From an uncultured Flavobacterium sp. (GTDB lineage: Bacteria; Bacteroidota; Bacteroidia; Flavobacteriales; Flavobacteriaceae): a DNA stretch of 16,597 nucleotides. Below the pieces are notes generated by a model that searched no databases, was not told where the DNA came from, and saw only the letters and a list, made by a program, of their open reading frames with translations. The position numbers were made by a program, and so were the translations under genes. Location: contig NZ_CAMLIX010000107.1 of assembly GCF_946479975.1 (NCBI RefSeq), positions 1 to 16,597 of the forward strand, written 5' to 3'. Shown piece by piece: positions 1 through 6,317 of the stretch (its first letter is position 1; each line of letters begins with the position of its first letter).

Positions 1-252
1 AGTTACGGTTTACGAAATGAAAACAGGCTTCCCACTTATCATCATTTAGATGTTTCTGCAACTTTGACACCGCGAAAAAATAAAGACAGAAATTGGAAAG
101 GCGAATGGGTTTTCAGCATTTACAATTTGTACAATCGTAAGAATGCTGCATCGATTAACTTTCGTCAAAATGTAGACACAGGTGCCAATGAAGCGGTACA
201 ATTATCTATTTTTGGAATTGTTCCAGCGGTAAGTTATAATTTTAAATTCTAA
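1..252 (+). CDS. TonB-dependent receptor, C-terminal end only (partial)
   Basis: This is the last 83 codons of a protein that begins before the window; the reading frame is open from base 1 to the TAA at 250-252. The fragment alternates polar and aromatic residues, as in outer-membrane beta strands (for example the WVFSIYNLYNRKNA and VPAVSYNFKF segments). It ends in phenylalanine, the usual terminal residue recognised by the BAM machinery. 'Sxxx..YNLYNRKN' is typical of the final strands of Bacteroidota TonB-dependent receptors. The DUF4249 lipoprotein gene 30 bases downstream supports the call, because such lipoproteins are commonly encoded directly after a TonB-dependent receptor. Its ligand cannot be told from this end. 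A TTG at 64-66 could be mistaken for a start but lies inside the open frame. Confidence 0.85.
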   Translation, partial: SYGLRNENRLPTYHHLDVSATLTPRKNKDRNWKGEWVFSIYNLYNRKNAASINFRQNVDTGANEAVQLSIFGIVPAVSYNFKF

Positions 253-282
253 AAAATAAAATCAGAAACTAAAAATAGACGA

Positions 283-1104
283 ATGAAAAAATTAGTTTTC
301 TTAATCGCATTTTTCACCTCAATATTCTTTACTGCTTGTGAAGATGTAGTTGATGTAGATTTAGATACGGCTCCTCCAAAATTGGTAATTGAAGCCGCAA
401 TAAACTGGCAAAAAGGTTCAACTGGAAAACAACAAGTTATTAAGCTGACCACTACAACGGGTTATTTTGACGATTTAATTCCTATTGTAACGGGCGCTGT
501 CGTTTATGTAAAAAATAGTAAAAACGAGAAATTTAATTTTGTAGATTTAAACAAATCTGGCCGTTATGTTTGCAATAATTTTAAAGCCGAAATTAACGAA
601 CAATATATCTTAACTGTAATAAATGCAGGAAGTACTTATACTGCTACAGAAACTCTAAAATCTGTTGCTCCTATAACGAGAATTGAGCAAAAAAATGACG
701 GTGGTTTTACGGGAAAAGATATCGAAATAAAATCTTATTTTACAGATCCCGGAGACGAGGAGAATTATTATTTATTTAAATATACTTATGCTAAAAAAGT
801 GACTTCTAATTTTTATGTTTCTGAGGATAAATTTTATCAAGGAAACGAAATTTTCAGCACCACCGATGATGAAGATCTAAAAGCCGGCGACGAAATTGAA
901 GTCACACATTACGGAATTTCCAAAACATATTTCAACTACATGAATATTTTGGTAAGCATTGCCGGAACAAATGTTGGAGGACCTTTTCAATCTCCTCCTG
1001 CAACCGTGAGAGGAAATATTATCAACACGACCGATAAAAACAATTTTCCGCTGGGGTATTTTTCACTCAGTGAAACAGATACAAAAAAATATACCATACA
1101 ATAA
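283..1104 (+). CDS. DUF4249 family outer-membrane lipoprotein
   Basis: This 273-residue protein has a lipoprotein signal: a basic start (MKK), a hydrophobic stretch at residues 4-17, and a lipobox ending FTAC with Cys19 as the expected lipidation site. After it comes the family-like opening CEDVVDVDLDTAPPKLVIEA. The C terminus (PLGYFSLSETD...YTIQ) also fits DUF4249. Such proteins are partners of TonB-dependent receptors in Bacteroidota; they probably sit in the outer membrane, but their biochemical role is unknown. The gene starts 30 bases after the receptor stop codon, so the two are probably co-transcribed. Its TAA stop (1102-1104) shares one base with the next ATG. The family call rests on sequence character alone, and no substrate is suggested. 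Confidence 0.82.
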   Translation: MKKLVFLIAFFTSIFFTACEDVVDVDLDTAPPKLVIEAAINWQKGSTGKQQVIKLTTTTGYFDDLIPIVTGAVVYVKNSKNEKFNFVDLNKSGRYVCNNFKAEINEQYILTVINAGSTYTATETLKSVAPITRIEQKNDGGFTGKDIEIKSYFTDPGDEENYYLFKYTYAKKVTSNFYVSEDKFYQGNEIFSTTDDEDLKAGDEIEVTHYGISKTYFNYMNILVSIAGTNVGGPFQSPPATVRGNIINTTDKNNFPLGYFSLSETDTKKYTIQ

Positions 1105-1589
1105 TGATGCTTCCTCTTATCAAAACTTTAGACGAAAAAAAACTTATTGGCCATTCTATCGAAATGTCTTTTATAGAAAACAAAACGTTTCAATTATGGA
1201 ACGGTTTTATGCCCAATAAAAAACAAATTAAAAATACAATTAGCGCTAATTTATATTCGTTAGAAGTTTATAACGAAAATTATTTTGACCAATTTGATCC
1301 TAATAAAAGTTTTCAAAAATGGGCAACTGTAGAAGTTTCAGATTTTGAGAATGTGCCAGAAGGAATGAAAACTTTAATTGTTCCAAGTGGCTTGTATGCG
1401 GTTTTTCTTCATGTAGGTCCCGCGGCAGAAGCAAACAAAACATATCATCATATTTTTGCAGAATGGCTTCCAAAATCCGAATATGTTGTAGACGAAAGAC
1501 CGCATTTTGCTGTTATGAATGAAAAATATAAAAAAGATGATCCTGATTCTGAAGAAGAAATATGGATTCCAATAAAAAGCAGAAATTGA
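1104..1589 (+). CDS. GyrI-like small-molecule-binding domain protein
   Basis: This 161-residue protein has no signal peptide and appears to be a free-standing effector-binding domain of the GyrI/AraC-C-terminal type. Visible hallmarks are the opening 'IKTLDEKKLIGHSIEMSF' (the usual 'l..k.liG.s..msf' strand), the strand 'IVPSGLYAVFLHVGPA' near residues 92-108, and the helix 'YHHIFAEWLPKSEYVVDERPHFAVM' followed by an acidic tail ending EEEIWIPIK. Family members bind hydrophobic ligands, and some inhibit DNA gyrase or act as sensor domains; which applies here is unknown. The ATG at 1104 overlaps the DUF4249 stop (TAATG), implying translational coupling; a second ATG at 1107 is equally possible as the start. 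A run of eight A bases lies at 1135-1142. Confidence 0.8.
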   Translation: MMLPLIKTLDEKKLIGHSIEMSFIENKTFQLWNGFMPNKKQIKNTISANLYSLEVYNENYFDQFDPNKSFQKWATVEVSDFENVPEGMKTLIVPSGLYAVFLHVGPAAEANKTYHHIFAEWLPKSEYVVDERPHFAVMNEKYKKDDPDSEEEIWIPIKSRN

Positions 1590-1631
1590 TTTTATGCCAT
1601 AAATATTCTTCTTAACTTTCAGCAAAAAAAC

Positions 1632-2078
1632 ATGTTAATACAAACACTACAAATACTTTTCAACAGAGATTTAGATAAACTAAAATTCGAAATTGAATCG
1701 TATGAAAACGAAAGCAATATCTGGATTATCGATAAAAACATATCCAATTCAGCAGGAAATCTCTGTCTTCATTTAATTGGAAATCTAAACACTTATGTTG
1801 GAGCAGAAATTGGAAAAACGGGCTATATCAGAAATCGACCTTTAGAATTTTCTTTAAAAGATATTCCAAAATCAGAATTAATTCAAAAAATTGAAGACAC
1901 AATTGTAGTAATAAACAATGCACTTGATTCTTTAACCGAAACAGATTTGACAGCAATTTATCCGCAGATTGTTTTTGAAAAAGAAATGACCACTGGCTTT
2001 TTCCTAGTTCATCTTACAACACATTTGAGTTATCATTTAGGCCAGATCAATTACCACAGAAGACTTTTGGATTTCTGA
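1632..2078 (+). CDS. DinB-superfamily protein (DUF1572-like)
   Basis: This 148-residue, all-helical protein has histidines placed as in the DinB/YfiT four-helix-bundle metal site: His47 in 'NLCLHLIGNLNTYVG', and His131 and His135 in 'HLTTHLSYHLGQINYHRRL'. Further histidines are at 127 and 142. In the family these bind a divalent metal, and several members are thiol-dependent transferases; the substrate cannot be read from the sequence. The length is normal. It starts 42 bases after the GyrI-like gene on the same strand and may share its transcript. A weak -7-like box (TAACTTTC, 1612-1619) could also give it a promoter of its own. It ends just before a strong hairpin. Confidence 0.82.
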   Translation: MLIQTLQILFNRDLDKLKFEIESYENESNIWIIDKNISNSAGNLCLHLIGNLNTYVGAEIGKTGYIRNRPLEFSLKDIPKSELIQKIEDTIVVINNALDSLTETDLTAIYPQIVFEKEMTTGFFLVHLTTHLSYHLGQINYHRRLLDF

Positions 2079-2082
2079 TTGC

Positions 2083-2134
2083 AGATTTTAGATTTTAGAC
2101 AACTCCATTCCAAAAAATCTAAAATCTAAAATCT
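2083..2134. terminator. 17-bp perfect inverted repeat after the DinB gene
   Basis: The arms 2083-2099 and 2118-2134 are perfect reverse complements separated by 18 bases. Both are made of the 7-base word TCTAAAA or its complement; the right side holds three tandem copies (2118-2138). A + strand transcript would fold into a long A/U-rich hairpin five bases after the DinB stop codon. It may act as a terminator or 3' stabiliser, but there is no GC-rich stem or clear U-tract, so the terminator role is an inference. Confidence 0.55.
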
Positions 2135-2218
2135 AAAATTCCCTCCTCCTCAACATATGTAAATGTTTTAAAATTTAGAATTACGAAACCTTTGTATTCT
2201 TAATTTAAATTTTAAAAC

Positions 2219-2674
2219 ATGAAAAATTTAATCGCATCTCTATTATGTATATGTGGATTTCAAGCAAAAGCACAAACTTTCAAAAATCCTGATTCTCTCT
2301 TTGATCCCACTCCGTATGGCTTCAGTCACGCTTCTTCTGTAAAAACATCTGGTGAATTGGTTTATATTTCAGGTCAAAGCGGCGGTTTGGGTAAAGATCA
2401 TATTTTAAGTTCCGATTTTCGAGAACAAGTTCAAACAGCTTTAAAAAACCTAACAATAGTTTTAGACAGCTATAAACTAAAGCCAGAAAATGTAATGAAA
2501 ATTACGATTTTAATAGTAGATCATTCTTCAGAAAAACTAAAAATCTGGGAAGAAGAAATGAGTAAAACATGGAAAAACAAACCATTTCCTGCCAGTACAT
2601 TAATTCCTGTTCCAAAATTAGCCCTCGACAAAATGCAGATTGAAGTTGATGCTGTCGCTTTCAAAGCCAATTAA
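2219..2674 (+). CDS. Exported RidA/YjgF-family protein lacking the catalytic Arg
   Basis: This 151-residue protein has a signal peptide (residues 1-18, cleavage expected after AKA, before Gln19) followed by one RidA/YjgF fold: 'GELVYISGQSGG' (about 45-56), 'REQVQTALKNLTIVLDSYKLKPENVMKITILIVD' (68-101) and 'FPASTLIPVPKLALDKMQIEVDAVAF' (123-148). Classic RidA hydrolyses reactive enamine/imine intermediates in the cytosol using an Arg in the 'PAR(S)' motif. Here that position is Ser126 ('PAS'), so deaminase activity of that type is doubtful. Export, probably to the periplasm, also argues for another role. The gene stands between a hairpin and thiN. A weak AACCTTTG box (2187-2194) upstream could be its -7 element. 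The fold is clear; the function is not. Confidence 0.82.
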   Translation: MKNLIASLLCICGFQAKAQTFKNPDSLFDPTPYGFSHASSVKTSGELVYISGQSGGLGKDHILSSDFREQVQTALKNLTIVLDSYKLKPENVMKITILIVDHSSEKLKIWEEEMSKTWKNKPFPASTLIPVPKLALDKMQIEVDAVAFKAN

Positions 2675-2679
2675 CCAAA

Positions 2680-2708
2680 TTGATTCGGCGCAAAGCCCAT
2701 AACTTTTG
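2680..2708 (+). promoter_or_regulatory. Probable Bacteroidota-type promoter of thiN
   Basis: TTG at 2680-2682 is followed after 18 bases by AACTTTTG (2701-2708), close to the Bacteroidota pattern TTG-N19-TAnnTTTG. It lies 33 bases before the thiN ATG, just after the upstream stop codon. The match is imperfect at the first base of the -7 box. Confidence 0.45.
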
Positions 2709-2740
2709 TACATTTACGGCATATATCAAATCAATTCTAA

Positions 2741-3403
2741 ATGTCTTCACACCATATTGTACGCGACGATCAAGAACCTGCATTAATTATCGCAAACGGA
2801 GCTGCCTGCAGTTCTGAACTATTAGGACAGTTATTAGAATGGTCGCCGCTGGTAGTGGTTTTAGATTCTGCTATTGAAAGAGTTCTCGAATTAGGAATCA
2901 AAGTTGACGTTCTCCTTGGAGATTTTGATCGCGGTTTTGATCCCGAAATTTACAGAACATCACAATATCCAATAGAAATTGTACATACCGAAGATCAAGA
3001 AAAAACAGATCTTGAAAAAGCCTGCGATTATCTGGTCGCAAGAAAAATTCCTGCCGTAAATGTCGTTTGGGCAACTGGAAAACGCGCCGATCATACGATT
3101 ACAAATCTTACCAATATTGTTCGTCATCGCGATTCACTCAAAATTGTAATTCTAGACGACCATTCAAAAATATTTGTTTTACCAAGAAAATTTGAAAAAT
3201 GGTACACTGCCGAAACTCCAATTTCTCTTATTCCAATTGGTGTTGTAAACGGAATTTCATCCAATAATTTAAAATACGAATTACACAATGACACGCTTAC
3301 AATGGGCTACAGAACCGGAAGCAGTAATTCTGTCGAAAAAGATGGTATTGTTAGTATTACGCATACAGACGGAGATTTACTTATGATGGAATGTTTTGAT
3401 TAA
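2741..3403 (+). CDS. thiN: Thiamine diphosphokinase
   Basis: This 220-residue cytosolic enzyme transfers pyrophosphate from ATP to thiamine, giving thiamine diphosphate, the active cofactor. The family signatures are all present: 'IIANGAACSSELL' near the N terminus, 'LLGDFD' (58-63, the metal-binding GDxD), 'DQEKTDLEKA' (85-94, the D-x(3)-KTD motif) and 'GKRADHTITNL' (113-123, the substrate-binding G-x(2)-x-DH loop). The C-terminal half is the smaller beta domain with 'ISSNNLKYEL' and 'TGSSNSV', normal for thiamine-binding residues. The length matches bacterial ThiN. A promoter-like element sits 33 bases upstream, and no thiamine-pyrophosphate riboswitch was recognised in the short leader. 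It is followed closely by palindromic repeats, the first starting five bases after the stop codon. Confidence 0.93.
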   Translation: MSSHHIVRDDQEPALIIANGAACSSELLGQLLEWSPLVVVLDSAIERVLELGIKVDVLLGDFDRGFDPEIYRTSQYPIEIVHTEDQEKTDLEKACDYLVARKIPAVNVVWATGKRADHTITNLTNIVRHRDSLKIVILDDHSKIFVLPRKFEKWYTAETPISLIPIGVVNGISSNNLKYELHNDTLTMGYRTGSSNSVEKDGIVSITHTDGDLLMMECFD

Positions 3404-3407
3404 AAAA

Positions 3408-3555
3408 AGTCCCATAGGGACGAAATATCTATAGCTTTTGAAAATTTCAAAGATTAAAAAGCCCCGTAGGGGTGACATAATTATTATTTCATTCCTATGG
3501 AGCTTATTTACCGACACTATATAATCTACTATAAATATAGTACTCCTACGGAGCT
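3408..3555. repeat. Cluster of four short palindromic REP-like repeats (5' side of rlmF)
   Basis: Four copies of a roughly 20-base element each have a 4-5 bp GC-rich stem, a 3-base loop, and an A/T-rich tail on one side resembling GAAATA. Copy 1: GTCCC-ATA-GGGAC at 3409-3421, tail to the right. Copy 2: CCCC-GTA-GGGG at 3462-3472, tail right (GACATA). Copy 3: TTCC-TAT-GGAG at 3492-3502, tail left. Copy 4: CTCC-TAC-GGAG at 3543-3553, tail left. Orientations are therefore + + - -. No open reading frame is needed to explain the stretch. A second cluster of the same family lies at 4591-4760. Confidence 0.8.
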
Positions 3556-3580
3556 GTTCCAGAAACAAAAAAGGAATACC

Positions 3581-3588
3581 TATCTTTG
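3581..3588 (+). promoter_or_regulatory. Promoter -7 box for rlmF (TATCTTTG)
   Basis: TATCTTTG matches the Bacteroidota -7 consensus TAnnTTTG exactly and lies 18 bases before the ATG at 3607. No clear TTG is found at the usual upstream spacing. Its last three bases form a TTG that could be mistaken for an rlmF start codon at 3586. Transcription probably begins just downstream, so the ATG is preferred. Confidence 0.5.
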
Positions 3589-3606
3589 CAATCGAAATCA
3601 AAGAAA

Positions 3607-4557
3607 ATGAAAGCAGAAAACAATTCACAAAAAGACAGTTTACATCCAAGAAATCTTCATAGAGACCGATATGATTTCGAAAAATTAATTTCAAATTGTC
3701 CCGAATTAAAAGCTTTTGTTTCTATCAACAAACACGGAATAGAAACGGTAGATTTCAGTAATCCAATTGCGGTAAAAACATTAAATAAAGCTTTACTGCA
3801 AACCTATTACGATATTCAAAACTGGGATATTCCTAAAAATTATCTTTGTCCGCCCATTCCTGGCCGTGCAGATTACATTCATTACATCGCCGATTTATTA
3901 GCAGAAAGTAACCATAACGAAATTCCAAAAACTTCAACTGTTTTAGGATTAGATATTGGAACGGGATCAAATTTAATCTATCCGATATTAGGAAATTGCA
4001 TTTACAATTGGAGTTTTGTTGGAACCGATACTGACAAAAAAGCGATTGAAAATTGCAGTAAAATTATTGAAGCAAATCCAAAACTTATAGATTCAATTAG
4101 TTTACAACAGCAGACAGAATCCCGCTTTATATTCAAAAATATTATTACACCCGAAGATCGTTTTACGTTCACGATGTGTAATCCGCCTTTTCATGCGTCT
4201 GCAGAAGAAGCCAATAAAAGTACTTCGAGAAAAGTTTCCAACTTAAATCCGAAAGAAAAAAGAAATACAAATCCAGTTTTAAATTTCGGCGGTCAAAATG
4301 CCGAATTATGGTGCGACGGCGGCGAAATCGGATTCATAACCCAAATGATTTACGAAAGTGCCAAATATCCTTCGCAGGTTTTGTGGTTTACAACTTTGGT
4401 TTCTAAAAAAGAAAATCTTTCTTCTATTTATAAAATTTTAAAGAAAGTAAATGCCATTTCTGTAAAAACTATCGACATGGCACAAGGACAAAAAACAAGT
4501 CGTATTGTGGCTTGGAGTTTTGTAAATGATGCCCAACAACGTTCTTGGAAATTTTAA
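3607..4557 (+). CDS. rlmF: 23S rRNA (adenine(1618)-N6)-methyltransferase RlmF
   Basis: This 316-residue SAM-dependent enzyme methylates N6 of A1618 in 23S rRNA during large-subunit assembly. The N-terminal block is highly characteristic: 'LHPRNLHRDRYDF' (12-24), 'IETVDFSNPIAVKTLNKALL' (45-64), and 'WDIPKNYLCPPIPGRADYIHY' (73-93; longest motif, key residues CPPIPGRADY). The SAM-binding motif is 'GLDIGTGSN' (114-122), and the catalytic N6-adenine motif NPPF is at 192-195. The frame is open upstream to a TTG at 3586, but that codon lies inside the likely -7 promoter box, so ATG 3607 is chosen. Length is normal. The gene is bracketed on both sides by mirrored clusters of REP-like palindromes and appears to be a single-gene transcription unit. 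Confidence 0.95.
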   Translation: MKAENNSQKDSLHPRNLHRDRYDFEKLISNCPELKAFVSINKHGIETVDFSNPIAVKTLNKALLQTYYDIQNWDIPKNYLCPPIPGRADYIHYIADLLAESNHNEIPKTSTVLGLDIGTGSNLIYPILGNCIYNWSFVGTDTDKKAIENCSKIIEANPKLIDSISLQQQTESRFIFKNIITPEDRFTFTMCNPPFHASAEEANKSTSRKVSNLNPKEKRNTNPVLNFGGQNAELWCDGGEIGFITQMIYESAKYPSQVLWFTTLVSKKENLSSIYKILKKVNAISVKTIDMAQGQKTSRIVAWSFVNDAQQRSWKF

Positions 4558-4590
4558 GATTTTTTGAATTTATAATAATGTAGAATATTG

Positions 4591-4760
4591 CACTCCTCTG
4601 GAGCTTCGACAACGTTCGAGAAATCTTGCTATAAATATTTTGCTCCTCTGGAGCCTTCACATAAATTAAAAAAGAAATCACTTTCAAATAGTCCCAGCGG
4701 GACGAAATATTTATAAAAATTATTAAACCTAGCTTTCAGAACCCTATCGGGCTGAAATAC
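4591..4760. repeat. Second cluster of four REP-like palindromes (3' side of rlmF)
   Basis: Four further copies of the family seen before rlmF. Copy 5: CTCC-TCT-GGAG at 4593-4603, tail left. Copy 6: GCTCC-TCT-GGAGC at 4642-4654, tail left (AATATTTT). Copy 7: GTCCC-AGC-GGGAC at 4691-4703, tail right (GAAATATTTATA). Copy 8: CCC-TATC-GGG at 4742-4751, tail right (CTGAAATA). Orientations are - - + +, the mirror image of the first cluster. The 331-base gap 4558-4888 otherwise contains only A/T-rich sequence and the promoter at 4833-4863; no gene is seen in it. Confidence 0.8.
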
Positions 4761-4832
4761 GTTTGTAAATCTAAATACATTCTTAAGTTTAAACTCCAAA
4801 AAAATTACAGAAAATTTATCTTACAAAATTAC

Positions 4833-4863
4833 TTGATTTTATAATTTGCTTTCGCTACTTTTA
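4833..4863 (+). promoter_or_regulatory. Probable promoter of the small membrane-protein gene
   Basis: TTG (4833-4835) is separated by 20 bases from TACTTTTA (4856-4863), one base off TAnnTTTG. The ATG at 4889 lies 25 bases further on. Confidence 0.45.
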
Positions 4864-4888
4864 TTTTAAAAAATTTAAAACCAAGATC

Positions 4889-5125
4889 ATGGCAGAATAT
4901 ATTGGTTATCTCGCATCTATTTTTATTGTTGGTGGTTTCTTACTGAAAAACCTTCAAACAATTCGACTTATCAATATGTTTGGCTGTATTTGTTTTGTTA
5001 TTTACGGCATCTTTTTAAATGATTACAGAGATTTCAGTCAGTGGCTTTGGCCGGTAATTATTCCGAATGCGATTTTGGCATTTGTTCAGGTTTATTATCT
5101 GACTTTTAAAAAAGATAAATCTTAA
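4889..5125 (+). CDS. Small three-helix membrane protein (YgjV/SemiSWEET-sized)
   Basis: This 78-residue protein consists almost entirely of three hydrophobic segments: about 3-19 (EYIGYLASIFIVGGFLL), 27-43 (LINMFGCICFVIYGIFL) and 51-72 (SQWLWPVIIPNAILAFVQVYYL), ending in a basic tail KKDKS. Size and helix count resemble SemiSWEET/MtN3 half-transporters and the short relatives of the YgjV inner-membrane family. 'YIGYLAS...KNLQTIR' and 'IIPNAI' fit that broad group, but no residue proves transport. Relatives may carry enzyme-like names in databases, and nothing here supports an enzymatic role. It has its own promoter-like element and lies 86 bases before the next gene. Confidence 0.65.
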   Translation: MAEYIGYLASIFIVGGFLLKNLQTIRLINMFGCICFVIYGIFLNDYRDFSQWLWPVIIPNAILAFVQVYYLTFKKDKS

Positions 5126-5163
5126 AATTATGATATTTTAAAACAAAATTCTGATACTCTTTT

Positions 5164-5186
5164 CGAGTGCGATACTCGTAACTTTA
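5164..5186 (+). promoter_or_regulatory. Small dyad adjoining a -7-like box before the hydrolase gene
   Basis: CGAGT (5164-5168) and ACTCG (5174-5178) form a 5-bp inverted repeat with a 5-base loop. It is immediately followed by TAACTTTA (5179-5186), one base off the TAnnTTTG -7 consensus, 25 bases before the ATG. The dyad lies in the -35/-7 spacer, where a repressor could bind, but no known operator is recognised. Confidence 0.3.
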
Positions 5187-5211
5187 GGCTCAAAACAGAA
5201 TTTTACCACCT

Positions 5212-6153
5212 ATGTTAAAACTATATTCGCGCCTATTTATCGTCTTATTTTTAGTTACAAGTTGTGCTTCAACCAAAAAACCAAAGTTTGAAGATTACGT
5301 ATTTAAAACCAAAAACGAAGAACAAAAATATCAAACAGCCTACGACAAAGCCTTAAAACTTTGGAATATTCCTTACACCGAAGAAGATGTAAAAACGAGT
5401 TTTGGAACAGCACACGTTGTTGTAGCAGGTCCAAAAAATGCAAAACCTTTAGTGTTGCTTCACGGAATGGATGCCAGTTCTACAATGTGGTATCCTAATA
5501 TAAAAGCGATGGCAAAAAATCACCGTGTTTATGCAATTGATTTTCTGATGGAACCTGGAAAATCAAATTTAACTGCAAAACCACTTTCAACAGAAGAAAT
5601 TGCACTTTGGTACAATGAGATTTTCAAATATTATAAATTAAAGAAATTTGATATTGTAGCTGCTTCGCGAGGCGGCTGGATTGCGACATTATTGGCGACT
5701 GAAAAACCCAATTCGATTGATAAAATTGTTTTATTAAGTCCAGCCCAGACTTTTAAATTTATAGATCAGCTTGGCAAAACAACTTCGGCTTTAATGTTGA
5801 AGCTTTTTCCTAGCGAAAAAAAATTCAGTAAGACTTTAATAACATTTTCAACTCATCCAGAAAACATTAGCCGTATTTATCAAAGGCAGTTTTATTTAGC
5901 AAATAAATATGCAAAGTCAAATTCGAGCATGTTGAAAATGCATCCGTTTTCTAACAAAGATCTAGAATCGATACAAAATCCTGTTTTGGTTTTAATTGGC
6001 GATAAAGATGTGATCAACTCTGAAGAAAGCTTAGAAAGAGCACAGAAATATCTAAAAAATAGTAAAACCAAAATGGTAAAAGATGCGGGACATTTTTTAA
6101 CTATTGATCAGCCTAAAATCGTTAACGATGCGATTATTAATTTTTTAGAATAA
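5212..6153 (+). CDS. Alpha/beta-hydrolase fold lipoprotein
   Basis: This 313-residue protein has a lipoprotein signal (hydrophobic residues 7-15, lipobox VTSC, Cys18). The hydrolase fold then follows: 'LVLLHGMDASSTMW' (80-93, the HG oxyanion-hole loop), nucleophile elbow 'VAASRGGW' with Ser152 (149-156), acid region 'LIGDKDVI' (261-268; Asp264 or Asp266), and His294 in 'DAGHFLTID'. All three members of the triad are therefore present. The elbow has Ala150 where the GxSxG pattern has its first Gly, a tolerated variant. The protein is probably anchored in the cell envelope as an esterase or lipase-like hydrolase; the substrate is unknown. A transcript is likely ended by the inverted repeat ten bases after the stop. 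Confidence 0.82.
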   Translation: MLKLYSRLFIVLFLVTSCASTKKPKFEDYVFKTKNEEQKYQTAYDKALKLWNIPYTEEDVKTSFGTAHVVVAGPKNAKPLVLLHGMDASSTMWYPNIKAMAKNHRVYAIDFLMEPGKSNLTAKPLSTEEIALWYNEIFKYYKLKKFDIVAASRGGWIATLLATEKPNSIDKIVLLSPAQTFKFIDQLGKTTSALMLKLFPSEKKFSKTLITFSTHPENISRIYQRQFYLANKYAKSNSSMLKMHPFSNKDLESIQNPVLVLIGDKDVINSEESLERAQKYLKNSKTKMVKDAGHFLTIDQPKIVNDAIINFLE

Positions 6154-6162
6154 GTTTTTTTT

Positions 6163-6249
6163 ACCACAAATTGCACAAATTTTCATAAATTACAATTGCT
6201 GTTTTTTTATAACTTCAATAAAAATTCGTGTAATTCGTGCAATTCGTGG
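6163..6249. repeat. Imperfect inverted repeat with three tandem 9-base words
   Basis: The left arm (from 6163, ACCACAAATTGCACAAATT) pairs with the right arm (to 6249). The right arm contains three exact tandem 9-base words, AATTCGTG plus one variable base, at 6223-6231, 6232-6240 and 6241-6249. Over the 18 outer bases the two differences give A-C mismatches in + strand RNA but G-U pairs in - strand RNA. It lies between the hydrolase gene and the uvrB promoter and may serve as a 3' hairpin. Confidence 0.65.
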
Positions 6250-6284
6250 CAAACTTTTAGCCGTTTAATTATATACAATCTTCG

Positions 6285-6292
6285 TATCTTTA
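6285..6292 (+). promoter_or_regulatory. Possible -7 box for uvrB (TATCTTTA)
   Basis: TATCTTTA differs from TAnnTTTG only in the last base and lies 25 bases before the uvrB ATG. No good TTG is present at the expected spacing. No LexA-like box was recognised in the leader. Confidence 0.35.
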
Positions 6293-6317
6293 CAAACCTA
6301 ATTTTCATCAGTAACAA

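Noticed and set aside
1135..1142. A8 run inside the GyrI-like gene as a phase-variation tract
   Set aside because: Runs of this length are common in A/T-rich Flavobacterium coding sequence, and the frame is intact; no evidence of switching.
2675..2740. TPP riboswitch before thiN
   Set aside because: The gap is only 66 bases and contains a promoter-like element; no THI-box conserved sequence is visible.
3586..3606. TTG start for rlmF seven codons upstream
   Set aside because: The TTG is part of the exact -7 promoter box TATCTTTG, so it would lie at or before the transcription start; ATG 3607 begins the conserved protein.
3377..3694. Minus-strand ORF of 105 codons across the repeat cluster and rlmF start
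   Set aside because: It runs through palindromic repeats, overlaps two real genes antisense, and its translation has no recognisable domain.
3408..4760. Possible CRISPR array from the recurring short palindromes
   Set aside because: The repeats are only about 13-20 bases, vary in stem and loop, occur in both orientations, are spaced irregularly, and a full rlmF gene lies between them. No cas gene is present.
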